In this document: positions 1-7,809 of the stretch, in pieces
How positions within the stretch are numbered: the stretch's first letter is position 1
How the letters are laid out: each line of letters starts with the position of its first letter
NCBI RefSeq assembly: GCF_900091445.1
Contig: NZ_LT607733.1
Coordinates: 62,001-126,000 of the forward strand
Direction: 5' to 3'
DNA length: 64,000 bases
Origin: Micromonospora echinofusca
Lineage (GTDB): Bacteria; Actinomycetota; Actinomycetes; Mycobacteriales; Micromonosporaceae
The notes under the pieces: model-generated
Told to the model about the DNA's origin: nothing
Databases searched by the model: none
The model's input: the letters and a program-made list of their open reading frames with translations, nothing else
Position numbers and translations under genes: made by a program

Positions 1-1314
1 CTCCCGGGCCAGCCAGTCCCGCTTGAGCAGGCCCACGCCGTGCTCGCCGGTGCAGGTGCCGCCCAGGTCCAGGCCGAGGCGCATGATCTCGTCGAACGCG
101 CGCCGGCCGCGTTCGAGGCTCGCCGGGTCGGCCCGGTCCACCACGATGTTCGGGTGCATGTTGCCGTCGCCGGCGTGGCCGACCACGCCGATCGGCACGT
201 CGCACTCCACCGCGATCCGGGCCACCCCGTCGAGCAGCGCGGCCAGGGCGCCCCGGGGCACCGCCACGTCGTCGATGACCAGGCCGCCGTTGCCGCCCGG
301 GTACGTCTGGGCCGCGAACCTCTCCATCGCCGGGTGGGCGAGCCGGCGGGCCTGCAACAGGGCCGCCGCCTCCACGGCGTCGGTGGCCGCGTAGACCTCG
401 TCGGCGCCGGCCGCCTCGCAGACCGCGGCCAGCCCGGCCAGGTCGTCGGCTGCGCGGGAGCCGGTGTCGGCGGCGGCCAGCAGCAGCGCCTGCGCGTCCG
501 TGCGCAGCCCCATCGGCCGGTACGCCTCGATCGCCCGCAGGTGCGTCCGGTCGAGCAGCTCCAGCAGGCTGGGCGAGAGTCCCCGGGCGGCGATCTCGGC
601 GACGGCCGCGCCGGCGGCGGCCGTGGACGGGAAGACCGCCACCATCGTCAGCGACTCCGCCGGGGCGGGCCGCAGCGCCACGGTCACCTCGGTGATCACG
701 CCGAGGGTGCCCTCGGAGCCGACGAAGAGCCGGGTGAGGTCGTAGCCGGCCACGCCCTTGGCGGTACGCCGGCCGGTGCGCAGCACCTCGCCGGAGGCGA
801 GCACCACCTCCAGGCCCAGCACGTACTCGGTGGTGACCCCGTACTTGACGCAGCACATGCCGCCGGCGTTGGTGGCGACGTTCCCACCGATCGTCGACGA
901 CTCCCAGGAACCGGGGTCGGGCGGGTACCACAGCCCCTGCTTCGCCACGGCGGCGGCGAGCGTCGCGTTGACCACGCCGGGCTGCACCACGGCGATCCGG
1001 CTCACCGGGTCGATCTCCAGGACGGCGTCCATGGCGACGGTGCTCAGCACCATCGCGCCGTCGACGGCGTTGGCCGCCCCGGCCAGCCCGGTGCGCGCCC
1101 CCTGCGGCACCACCGGTACGCCGTGCCGCGCGGCGGCCCGTACCGCGGCGGCCACCTGCGCGGTGCTGCGCGGACGGACCACGACCAGGGGCGTGCCGGC
1201 GGCGCAGAGGTCGGCCTCGTCCCGCTCGTGCGTGCGCAGCAGGTCCGGGTCGGTCAGCACGGCGTCGTCGCCGAGCGCCGCCCGCAGGTCGTCGAGGAGA
1301 GGGGATCCGGCCAT
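1..1314 (-). CDS. FAD-binding oxidoreductase, GlcD/FAD-linked oxidase family (3' end cut by window)
   Basis: The 438 codons visible from an ATG at 1314 run off the left edge, so only the last residues are missing. The N-terminal half is a PCMH-type FAD domain, with PVVPQGARTGLAGAA near residue 70 and GSEGTLGVITEV near residue 195. The C-terminal half carries GHAGDGNMHPN and GTCTGEHGVGLLK, the cofactor and substrate residues of the glycolate/D-lactate oxidase (GlcD) and FAD-linked oxidase C-terminal family. It should oxidise a 2-hydroxy acid in the cytoplasm, passing electrons to an unseen acceptor. The exact substrate (D-lactate, glycolate or D-2-hydroxyglutarate) cannot be read from sequence. 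It diverges from the DUF4031 gene starting at 1382. Confidence 0.9.
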   Translation of the reverse strand, partial: MAGSPLLDDLRAALGDDAVLTDPDLLRTHERDEADLCAAGTPLVVVRPRSTAQVAAAVRAAARHGVPVVPQGARTGLAGAANAVDGAMVLSTVAMDAVLEIDPVSRIAVVQPGVVNATLAAAVAKQGLWYPPDPGSWESSTIGGNVATNAGGMCCVKYGVTTEYVLGLEVVLASGEVLRTGRRTAKGVAGYDLTRLFVGSEGTLGVITEVTVALRPAPAESLTMVAVFPSTAAAGAAVAEIAARGLSPSLLELLDRTHLRAIEAYRPMGLRTDAQALLLAAADTGSRAADDLAGLAAVCEAAGADEVYAATDAVEAAALLQARRLAHPAMERFAAQTYPGGNGGLVIDDVAVPRGALAALLDGVARIAVECDVPIGVVGHAGDGNMHPNIVVDRADPASLERGRRAFDEIMRLGLDLGGTCTGEHGVGLLKRDWLARE

Positions 1315-1381
1315 GCCGCCGAGGCTACGACCGGTCCCGGGCGATCACCAACCGCTCCCCGGCGCGGGTAGCTTGGCCGAC

Positions 1382-1738
1382 ATGCTCTACCTGGACCGGC
1401 CCGCCTGGCCGTGGCGGGGGCGGCTCTGGTCCCACCTGATCAGCGACGTCTCGCCCGCCGAGCTGCACGTCTTCGCCGAGACGCTGGGCGTGTCCCGGCG
1501 GGGGTTCGACCGGGACCACTACGACATCCCCGCCGAACGGTTCGCCATGGCGGTCTGGCTGGGCGCACGGGTGGTGCCGAGCCGGGAGCTGGTGCGCCTG
1601 CTGCGCCAGGCCGGCCTGCGCCGCCCGAAGCACCTGGCCCGCCCGCGCCCCGAACCGCCCGCCACCCGTCCCCGCCCCGAACCGCCCGCCACCCGCTCGC
1701 CCGGCGACGCCGCGCTTCCCGTCCTCCACCCGTGCTGA
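1382..1738 (+). CDS. DUF4031 domain-containing protein
   Basis: This 118-aa protein opens with MLYLDRPAWPWRGRLWSHL, typical of the small actinobacterial DUF4031 family, whose function is unknown. The conserved core fills residues 1-88. The tail is a low-complexity Pro/Arg stretch containing a 27-nt tandem duplication (unit RPRPEPPAT). A TAGCTT hexamer at 1369-1374 lies 7 nt before the ATG, so the mRNA is probably leaderless. It is divergent from the FAD oxidase. Confidence 0.8.
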   Translation: MLYLDRPAWPWRGRLWSHLISDVSPAELHVFAETLGVSRRGFDRDHYDIPAERFAMAVWLGARVVPSRELVRLLRQAGLRRPKHLARPRPEPPATRPRPEPPATRSPGDAALPVLHPC

Positions 1739-1853
1739 CCCGCCGCTCTCGCCTGCACGCGCGGTGACCCGCCGCTGCCGTTCCCTGCCCGCGGTGACCC
1801 GCCGCCCCCGCCCTCGTCGGCGACCGTCCGGCCACCCCCGGCGGGGGAGGAGA
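1739..1853. other. Intergenic spacer with GC-rich direct repeats
   Basis: The 115 nt between the DUF4031 stop and the HD protein stop contain three near-repeats of a GTGACCCGCCGC / GCTGACCCGCCGC motif (about 1735-1746, 1763-1775 and 1794-1806). The spacing is 28-31 nt. No promoter or clear terminator stem was recognised. Confidence 0.4.
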
Positions 1854-2495
1854 TCAGGGCAGGGACAGGGCGGCCAGCTCGCGGGTCAGGTTGGCGCGGG
1901 CCGGCGACTCCCAGCGCCGCGCCAGCGGCGGCAGCCGGAACAGCGCCGGCAGGGCGAGCAGCCCGGCGAGCACCCGGGCCCGGCCCGCCCGGAAGGCCGG
2001 CTCGGGCACGTGCGCGTACTCCCGGCGGATCGCCGCGGCGTAGCGGTCGTACGTCTCGGGGGGCGCGGCCAGGATCGCGAGGTCGGCGTCGCAGAGCAGC
2101 GATCCGTCGGCGTCGCCCGGGTCCACGGCGTGCCCGGCGGTGAGCAGCACCAGCCGGCGCACCTCCGCCACGGCGTCCGCCGGCAGGCCCGCCCGCGCGA
2201 GCAGCGTGCCGGCGAGCGCCGCGCTGTCGCGCTCGTTGGCGTCGCCTCCGGCGCGCGGGTCGTAGACGGCGTCGTGGCACCAGGCCGCGAGGCGCACCAG
2301 GTCCGGCCGCCCGGCGGCCGGCGCGTACGCGTCGACGACGTCGAGGACGGCCGTCAGGTGGCGGGTGTCGTGGTGGTGCCGGTGCGGCTCCCCCCAACGG
2401 GCCAGCAGGTCCGCGCCGGTCCGGGTCAGCTCGGCGGTGTCGGCGGCCCCGGCTCCCCGGGCCGCAACCCGCCACCGGTCGAGAAGGTCAACCAC
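1854..2495 (-). CDS. HD-domain metal-dependent phosphohydrolase-like protein
   Basis: Residues such as RHHHDTRHLTAVLD, AAWCHDAVYDPRAG and an aspartate in LLCDADLAIL form the H...HD...D metal site of HD-superfamily proteins (the COG4339-type predicted hydrolases). The substrate is unknown. I chose the GTG at 2495, giving 213 aa, because the frame upstream to 2594 would run into the divergent FUSC gene at 2564 and adds a non-conserved Arg/Pro-rich segment. A 48-nt piece of this gene (2153-2200) recurs almost exactly at 41399-41446 in a gene remnant. Confidence 0.8.
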   Translation of the reverse strand: MVDLLDRWRVAARGAGAADTAELTRTGADLLARWGEPHRHHHDTRHLTAVLDVVDAYAPAAGRPDLVRLAAWCHDAVYDPRAGGDANERDSAALAGTLLARAGLPADAVAEVRRLVLLTAGHAVDPGDADGSLLCDADLAILAAPPETYDRYAAAIRREYAHVPEPAFRAGRARVLAGLLALPALFRLPPLARRWESPARANLTRELAALSLP

Positions 2496-2563
2496 CCACC
2501 CGAGTCTGCCGTACCGCCGTGGGCGCTGAGGATTCACCCGGCGCGGCACGGGTAGTCCCCGCC

Positions 2564-3826
2564 ATGGCCGTGGCCCGGGACCGTCGACCCTCACTGGTGC
2601 GACGCGCCATCCTGCGTGACCGGGGCAAGGAACTGGACACGGCCCGGGTCGCCCAGGCCGTGGAGACCCTGCGGCACCGCAGCAGGACGACCCTGCACGA
2701 CCGGCTGCACCGGCTGCGGATGGCGATGGGCCTCGCCGTGCAGGCCGGTCTCGCCGCCGGGCTGTCCTGGCTGGCGGCGCACGAGCTGCTCGGCAACCCG
2801 CAGCCGGTCTTCGCGCCGATCTCCGCGGTCGGCACCCTCGCCGCCTCGGTCGGCCAGCGGTTCCGTCGTACGGTGGAGCTGATCGTCGGGGTGGCGATCG
2901 GGGTCTTCGTCGGCGACGTCCTCATCTACCTTCTCGGCACCGGTCCGTGGCAGCTCGGTCTCGTGGTGACCCTGGCCATCGTGCTGACCGTCTTCGCCGG
3001 CGCCAGCGTGGCGATCGTCATCCAGGCGGCGGCCACGGCGGTGCTGATCGTCACGCTCAGCCCGTCGACCGAGAACCTGGAGATCCCCCGGTTCATCGAC
3101 GCGTTCGTCGGCGGTGGTATCGCGCTGCTGGTCACCGCGATCCTGCTGCCGCTCAATCCGCTGCGGGTCATCAACCGGGCCGCCCGGCCCGCCCTGGACC
3201 TGCTCGCCGACCAGATCGACGCCACCGCGGAGGCCCTGCGGGACCGGGACCGGGACAAGGCCCAGCGGGCCCTGGACCGGCTCCGCGACAACCAGGAGGA
3301 GCTGGCCGCCTTCACCGAGGCCATCGACGGGGCGAAGGAGACCGCCATGCTCTCGCCGGCCCGGTGGCACCGGCGGGACGAGCTCGCCCACTACGCCGAG
3401 GCCGCCGGCCCGATCGACCGGGCGATGCGTAACGCCGGCACGCTGACCCGGCGCGCGGTCACCCTGATCGAGGACGAGGAGGAGATTCCGGAGACGATGC
3501 CGGACGCGGTGGCCCACCTCGCCGAGGCGGTACGCCTGCTCAAGCACGAGTTCGCCGTCGGCGACGAGCCGGAGCAGGCGCGGGAGCGGGCGCTGCGCGC
3601 GGTCAGCGAGGCGGGCCGGGCGTACGCCGAGGGGGTCGGCTTCTCCGGCAGTGTGGTGGTCGCGCAGGTGCGCACCACCGCCAGCGACCTGATGGTGGCC
3701 TCCGGCATCACGCAGGAGGAGGCCAACCGCGGCGTCCGGCAGTCCTTCGGCGATCAGGACCGGTCGCGCGGGCAGGGGGGGCGGGACGACGCGCCGAGGC
3801 CGCCCGCCGCCCCGCCCCTCGGCTGA
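2564..3826 (+). CDS. FUSC-family/aromatic acid exporter-type membrane protein
   Basis: This is a 420-aa protein. After a basic N-terminus it has a block of hydrophobic helices (about residues 50-205), including GLSWLAAHELLGNPQPVFAP and several Val/Ile/Ala-rich spans. A long soluble charged region follows (about 215-420) with helical heptads. The pattern, a half-size membrane domain plus a cytoplasmic helical domain, is that of FUSC/YccS/ALMT-type aromatic-acid exporters. The substrate is unknown. The ATG at 2564 (MAVARDRRPSLV) was preferred to the frame opening at 2519, which overlaps the upstream region of the divergent HD gene. Confidence 0.78.
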   Translation: MAVARDRRPSLVRRAILRDRGKELDTARVAQAVETLRHRSRTTLHDRLHRLRMAMGLAVQAGLAAGLSWLAAHELLGNPQPVFAPISAVGTLAASVGQRFRRTVELIVGVAIGVFVGDVLIYLLGTGPWQLGLVVTLAIVLTVFAGASVAIVIQAAATAVLIVTLSPSTENLEIPRFIDAFVGGGIALLVTAILLPLNPLRVINRAARPALDLLADQIDATAEALRDRDRDKAQRALDRLRDNQEELAAFTEAIDGAKETAMLSPARWHRRDELAHYAEAAGPIDRAMRNAGTLTRRAVTLIEDEEEIPETMPDAVAHLAEAVRLLKHEFAVGDEPEQARERALRAVSEAGRAYAEGVGFSGSVVVAQVRTTASDLMVASGITQEEANRGVRQSFGDQDRSRGQGGRDDAPRPPAAPPLG

Positions 3827-3840
3827 CCCGCCCGGCCCGC

Positions 3841-5232
3841 TCAGGCCCGCAGGGCGCGGGCGAGGCGGCGGACGGCCTCGTCCATCAGCTCGGGTCCGGC
3901 GGCGGCGTAGGTGAGGCGCAGGTGCGCCGCCGGGGGCTCGGCGGCGTACCAGGGGCGGCCGGGGAAGACGATGACGCCCTCGGCGGCCGCGGCGGCGGCC
4001 AGCGCCACGTCGTCGGTGCCCTCGGGCAGGCGGACCCAGAGGTGCATGCCGCCGCGCGGGACCGGCTGTCCGACGAGCTCCGGCAGGTGCCGGTGGAGCG
4101 CGGCCAGCAGCGCCTCGCGGCGGGCCCGCAGGGCGGTGCGCAGGGCGCGACGGTGCCGCGTCCAGGCCGGTGCGGTGACGAACTCGAGCGTGGCCTGTTG
4201 CAGCGGGCCGGCGACGAAGAAGTCGTCCAGCAGCCGGGCCGCCCGCAGCCGGGCGCCGGCCGGGCCGCGGGCGCCGATCGCCGCCACCCGCAGCCCGGGA
4301 GCGGTCGACTTGGTCAGTGAGCGCAGGTAGACGACGTGCCCGTCGGGGTCGTCGGCGGCCAGCGGCGGCGGGGCCTGGCCGTCGATGGTGAGGTCGCGGG
4401 CGTAGTCGTCCTCGATCAGGAACGCCCCGGCGTCGCGTACGGCCTCGGCGACCCGGGCCCGGCGGTGCCCCGCCAGGGTCGCGCCGTGCGGGTTGGCGTG
4501 CAGCGGCTGGCAGTAGAACAGCCGGGCGCCCGTACGGGCGAACGCGGCGGCGAGCTGGTCGGGCCGTACGCCGTCGGCGTCGGCGGGCACGGGCACCACC
4601 CGTAGTCCGGCGGCCCGGGCGGCGGCGAGCGCGCCCAGGTAGGTCGGCGACTCGACGAGCAGGGTGTCGCCGGGCGCGGCGAGCGCCCGCAGCGCGGACG
4701 ACAGCGCGGCCTGCCCGCCCGGGCAGATCACCATGTCCTCGGCGCGCAGCCCGGCCCCGGCCTCGCGGGCGAACCAGGCGCGCAGGTCCGCGCGTCCCTC
4801 GGCCGGCCCCCGCTGCCAGGACGCGGGCTGCCGGGCGGCGCGGGTGAGCGCGGCACCGAGCGCGGCGGCGGGTTGGAGTTCCGCGTCGAGGTAGCCGCCC
4901 GACAGCGGGATCGCTCCTGCGGGCGGTAACGCCAGTAGCGCCTGCATCTCGTCCTCGCCCGGCCGGCGGGGGCCGAGCGCCACGGTCTGCCACGACAGGT
5001 CGGGCACCCGCCACTCGCGCGGCGGGGCGGCCACGAAGGTCCCCCTGCCCGACCGGGTCTCGATCAAACCCTCGGCCACGAGCTGTCGGATGGCCTCGGC
5101 GACGGTGACCGGCGAGGCGTGGTGGCGGGCGGTCAGCTCGCGTACCGAGGGCAGCCGCGTGCCGGGCTCGGCGACGGCGACGAGCCCGCGCAGATCTTGG
5201 CTGACGCGTTCGACTGCGTTACCGTCATTCAT
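3841..5232 (-). CDS. MocR/PdxR-family regulator: GntR winged helix fused to aminotransferase fold
   Basis: Residues 5-70 form a GntR-type winged helix (LPSVRELTARHHASPVTVAEA ... GLIETRSGRGTFVA). Residues 95-463 form a fold-type-I PLP aminotransferase domain, with EDDYARD near 275 and the PLP lysine in SLTKST at K308. MocR proteins act as PLP- or amino-acid-sensing regulators and usually control the divergent neighbour. Here that neighbour is an EamA exporter whose start codon overlaps this one (shared CATG at 5230-5233). The leaderless arrangement and the operator candidates at 5217-5272 suggest autoregulation plus control of the exporter. The total length of 463 aa is normal for the family. 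Confidence 0.9.
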   Translation of the reverse strand: MNDGNAVERVSQDLRGLVAVAEPGTRLPSVRELTARHHASPVTVAEAIRQLVAEGLIETRSGRGTFVAAPPREWRVPDLSWQTVALGPRRPGEDEMQALLALPPAGAIPLSGGYLDAELQPAAALGAALTRAARQPASWQRGPAEGRADLRAWFAREAGAGLRAEDMVICPGGQAALSSALRALAAPGDTLLVESPTYLGALAAARAAGLRVVPVPADADGVRPDQLAAAFARTGARLFYCQPLHANPHGATLAGHRRARVAEAVRDAGAFLIEDDYARDLTIDGQAPPPLAADDPDGHVVYLRSLTKSTAPGLRVAAIGARGPAGARLRAARLLDDFFVAGPLQQATLEFVTAPAWTRHRRALRTALRARREALLAALHRHLPELVGQPVPRGGMHLWVRLPEGTDDVALAAAAAAEGVIVFPGRPWYAAEPPAAHLRLTYAAAGPELMDEAVRRLARALRA

Positions 5233-5272
5233 GAACGACAAGAGTAGCGCTACTGTCCGGAACGCGGTAACG
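5217..5272. promoter_or_regulatory. Overlapping divergent promoters and operator candidates for MocR/EamA
   Basis: Seen directly: inverted arms CGTTACCG (5217-5224) and CGGTAACG (5265-5272), and a perfect 12-bp palindrome AGTAGCGCTACT (5243-5254). For the rightward gene, TTGGCT (5197-5202), 17 nt, then TACCGT (5220-5225), then ATG at 5231. For the leftward gene, TACTCT (complement of 5241-5246) lies 8 nt before its ATG at 5232. The palindrome therefore covers the leftward -10, and one arm of the larger repeat covers the rightward -10. Binding by the MocR protein is an inference. Confidence 0.6.
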
Positions 5273-6169
5273 GCGGACCGGACGGTCGGTCTCGCCCTCG
5301 GCGCGCTGGGCGTGCTCGCCTTCAGCATGTCGCTGCCCGCCACCCGCGTCGCCGTGCAGCAGCTCGACCCGTGGTTCGTCGCCTTCGGCCGGGCCGTCGG
5401 CGCGGGGCTGCTGGCGGTGGCGTACCTGCGACTCACCGCCGCCCCGCGCCCCACCCGCGCCCAGTGGCGGCGGCTGACCGTCGTCGCCCTCGGCGTCGTC
5501 GTCGGCTTCCCGCTGTTCACCTCGCTGGCGCTCATCACCCAGACCTCCGCGCACGGCGCGGTCGTCATCACCGTGCTGCCCGCCATGACGGCCGTGTTCG
5601 CCGTGCTGCGGGCCGGCGAGCGACCGCCGGCGCTGTTCTGGGTCGCGAGCGCCGGCGGGCTGCTGGCGGTGCTCGCCTTCCTCGGCGCCAGCGGTGCGGT
5701 GCGCGGTGCGCTCGCCCCGCCCGACCTGTTCCTGCTCGCGGCGGTCGTGCTCTGCGGCCTGGGATACGCCGAGGGCGGCGCGCTGGCCCGGGAGCTGGGT
5801 GGCGCCCGGACGATCTGCTGGGCGTTGCTGCTCTCCCTGCCGGTCACCGTGCCGGTCACGGTCGTCGCCGCCGTGGCCGCCCCACCGCACGCCGACGCCG
5901 TCACCTGGTCCGCGTTCGGATACCTCACCGCGGTCTCCATGTTCCTGGGCTTCTTCGCCTGGTACGCGGGCCTGGCCCGGGGCGGCGTCGCGCAGGTCGG
6001 CCAGATCCAGCTCGCGCAGCCGGTGCTCACCCTGCTCTGGTCGGCGCTGCTGCTGGGCGAGGCCGTCACCCCCGCCTCGATCGCGGCGGCGCTGGCGGTG
6101 CTGGCGTGCGTCGTGCTGATCCAGCGCACCCGCGGCCGCACGTTGGCACCCGTGGCGAAGCAGGCCTGA
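5231..6169 (+). CDS. EamA/DMT-family transporter (RhaT-like exporter)
   Basis: This 312-aa protein has ten hydrophobic helices in two EamA repeats, starting with TVGLALGALGVLAFSMSLPA at about residue 16. It is likely an inner-membrane exporter of amino acids or related metabolites. The divergent MocR regulator supports an export role for an amino-acid- or vitamin-B6-related compound (inference). The ATG at 5231 is used because the first helix begins soon after it and a -35/-10 pair is correctly placed upstream. Its start overlaps that of the regulator on the other strand. Confidence 0.88.
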   Translation: MNDKSSATVRNAVTADRTVGLALGALGVLAFSMSLPATRVAVQQLDPWFVAFGRAVGAGLLAVAYLRLTAAPRPTRAQWRRLTVVALGVVVGFPLFTSLALITQTSAHGAVVITVLPAMTAVFAVLRAGERPPALFWVASAGGLLAVLAFLGASGAVRGALAPPDLFLLAAVVLCGLGYAEGGALARELGGARTICWALLLSLPVTVPVTVVAAVAAPPHADAVTWSAFGYLTAVSMFLGFFAWYAGLARGGVAQVGQIQLAQPVLTLLWSALLLGEAVTPASIAAALAVLACVVLIQRTRGRTLAPVAKQA

Positions 6170-6289
6170 CGGCTCCGCGCCGCCCGTCGGCCTCGCCCGC
6201 CGGCCCCGCGCGCCCGCCGGCCCGGCCGCCCGGCCTGCCGCTGCGGGCGGAGTGGGCTTCCGGGCCGGCCCGGCCGCCGCCCGGGCCCG

Positions 6290-7578
6290 TCAGGCCAGCG
6301 CGGCGAGGGCGGCGAGCAGCCGGTCCACGTGCCCGGTCGTGCTGCCCAGGCCGATGCTGGCCCGCAGGGCGGTCGGCGGCAGGTCCCGCCGGCCGCTGCG
6401 GGCGGCCGCCTCGTCGAGCAGCCGCCGGGCCAGCGGGTGGGCGCAGAAGAGGCCGTCGCGCACCCCGATGTCGTACGTCGCGGCCAGCTCCGCCGCCACC
6501 TGTGCCGAGTCCCGGCCACCACGAACGACACGATGCCCACCCGGGGCGCCGCCGGCCCGAACGTGCGCAGCTCCACCACGTGCGGCAGGGCCGCGACGCC
6601 CTCGCGCAGCCGGGTCAGCAGGGCCTGCTCGGCGTCGTGCAGGGCGACCCGGTCGGCGTCGGCCAGGGTGGCGCAGACCGCCGCCAGGGCGACCGCGCCG
6701 AGCAGGTTCGGGGTGCCCGCCTCGTGCCGGGCCGGGCCGGTCGCCCACCGTACGTCGTGGGTGGTGGCCCCGACGTGGCTGGTGGCGCCCCCGCCGGCCA
6801 GGTACGGCGGGGCGGCGTCCAGCCAGTCCGCCCGCCCGACGAGCACCCCCGCGCCGAAGGGCGCGTACAGCTTGTGGCCGGAGAGCGCGAGGTAGTCGAC
6901 GTCGAGGTCGGCGACGTCGACCGGCACGTGCGGGGCGAGCTGCGCGGCGTCCACCGCGATCCGGGCCCCGTGCCGCCGGGCCACCCGGGCCAGCTCGGCC
7001 ACCGGCCAGCGCTCGCCGGTCATGTTGCTGGCGGCGGTCACCGCCACCAGCACGGGCGGCCCGTGTCCGGCACCGGGGCGGGTGGGCCGGTGGCCGGCGG
7101 CGTCCGGCCTGCGCAGCTCGCCGAGCGCGGCGTCGAGCGCGCGTACCGCCCCGGCGGGCTCCCCGGGCACCGGCAGCCGCACCGAACCGCGCGGCCAGGG
7201 CAGCAGGTTGGCGTGGTGCTCCCCGCCGAAGGTGACCACCGTCGTGCCGGCGGGCAGCGCCCGGGCCAGCAGGTTCAGCGCGTCCGTGGTGTTGCGGGTG
7301 AAGACCACGTGGTCGCCGGCGCGGGCGCCGAGAAAGTCGCCGACCGTCTGCCGGGCGCGCTCGTAGGCGAGGGTGCAGCGCCGCGACAGCGCCCCGGCGC
7401 CGCGGTGCACGCTGGCGTACCAGGGCAGCAGCTCGGCCACCGCGTCGGCCGCGGCCCGCGCGCAGGGCGCGGTGGCCGCGTAGTCGAGGTTCACCTGCCC
7501 GGGTACGCCGAGCACGTCGAGCGGGCCGGCGACGGCGGGCGGCTGCGGCGCGGGCGGGGGTACGAGGGTGACGGTCAC
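6290..7578 (-). pseudogene. Class V aminotransferase / cysteine-desulfurase-like enzyme, apparent frameshift near 6514
   Basis: A GTG at 7578, with GGAGG at 7585-7589, opens a PLP class V aminotransferase. It has VNLDYAATAPC near the start, GEHHANLLPW, VDAAQLAPHVPVD and the PLP lysine in ALSGHKLYAPFG. The frame stays homologous to VGIVSFVVAG (about 6517), after which it becomes Arg-rich nonsense. The expected C-terminus (DSAQVAAELAATYDIGVRDG ... ASIGLGSTTGHVDRLL) continues in another frame to a stop at 6290. A lost base in GTGGTGGCCGGGACTCG, or a collapsed CCGG duplication, would explain it. This is either a sequencing error or a real lesion. A SAM-IV riboswitch precedes it, so the intact gene is expected to act in sulfur or methionine metabolism. 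Confidence 0.85.
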
Positions 7579-7587
7579 GGCCGACCT

Positions 7588-7606
7588 CCGGGGTCCAGGA
7601 CCCCGG
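7588..7606 (-). promoter_or_regulatory. Expression-platform hairpin overlapping the Shine-Dalgarno of the aminotransferase
   Basis: CCGGGGTC-CTG-GACCCCGG forms an 8-bp perfect stem with a 3-nt loop. Its last two bases are the first bases of the GGAGG ribosome site (7585-7589). It sits between the SAM-IV aptamer and the GTG at 7578, so it could hide the ribosome site when formed. That role is inferred. Confidence 0.55.
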
Positions 7607-7619
7607 GTGGGCGCACACG

Positions 7620-7748
7620 GGCGGGGTCCGCGCTTGCCCGGCGCGCGGATCGGGCCGGGCCCGGTCATCACCCGGGGCACCCCACCGCGAACTCGACGAG
7701 GGTTGCCGGCCAGCAAGCCGGGGCTTGACGCTGGCGCTCGTGACCTGC
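7620..7748 (-). ncRNA. SAM-IV riboswitch (S-adenosylmethionine aptamer)
   Basis: On the minus strand the RNA begins GGTCACGAGCGCCAGCG, then AAGCCCCGGCTTGCTGG, CCGGCAACCCTC, GCGGTGGGGTGCCCCGGG and closes with TGATGACC. GGTCA (7741-7745) pairs with TGACC (7663-7667) to make P1. It ends with the downstream GGCAAGCGCGG element. This order matches, from memory, the conserved core of the actinobacterial SAM-IV family, known to bind SAM and to control sulfur-metabolism genes. The regulated gene starts 42 nt downstream at 7578. The aptamer looks intact although the gene is frameshifted. Confidence 0.88.
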
Positions 7749-7809
7749 CGGCAGCATAGCCGGGTCGATGCGACCGGACCAGCCGGCCGGGGATGGCTAC
7801 GCTGACCGC

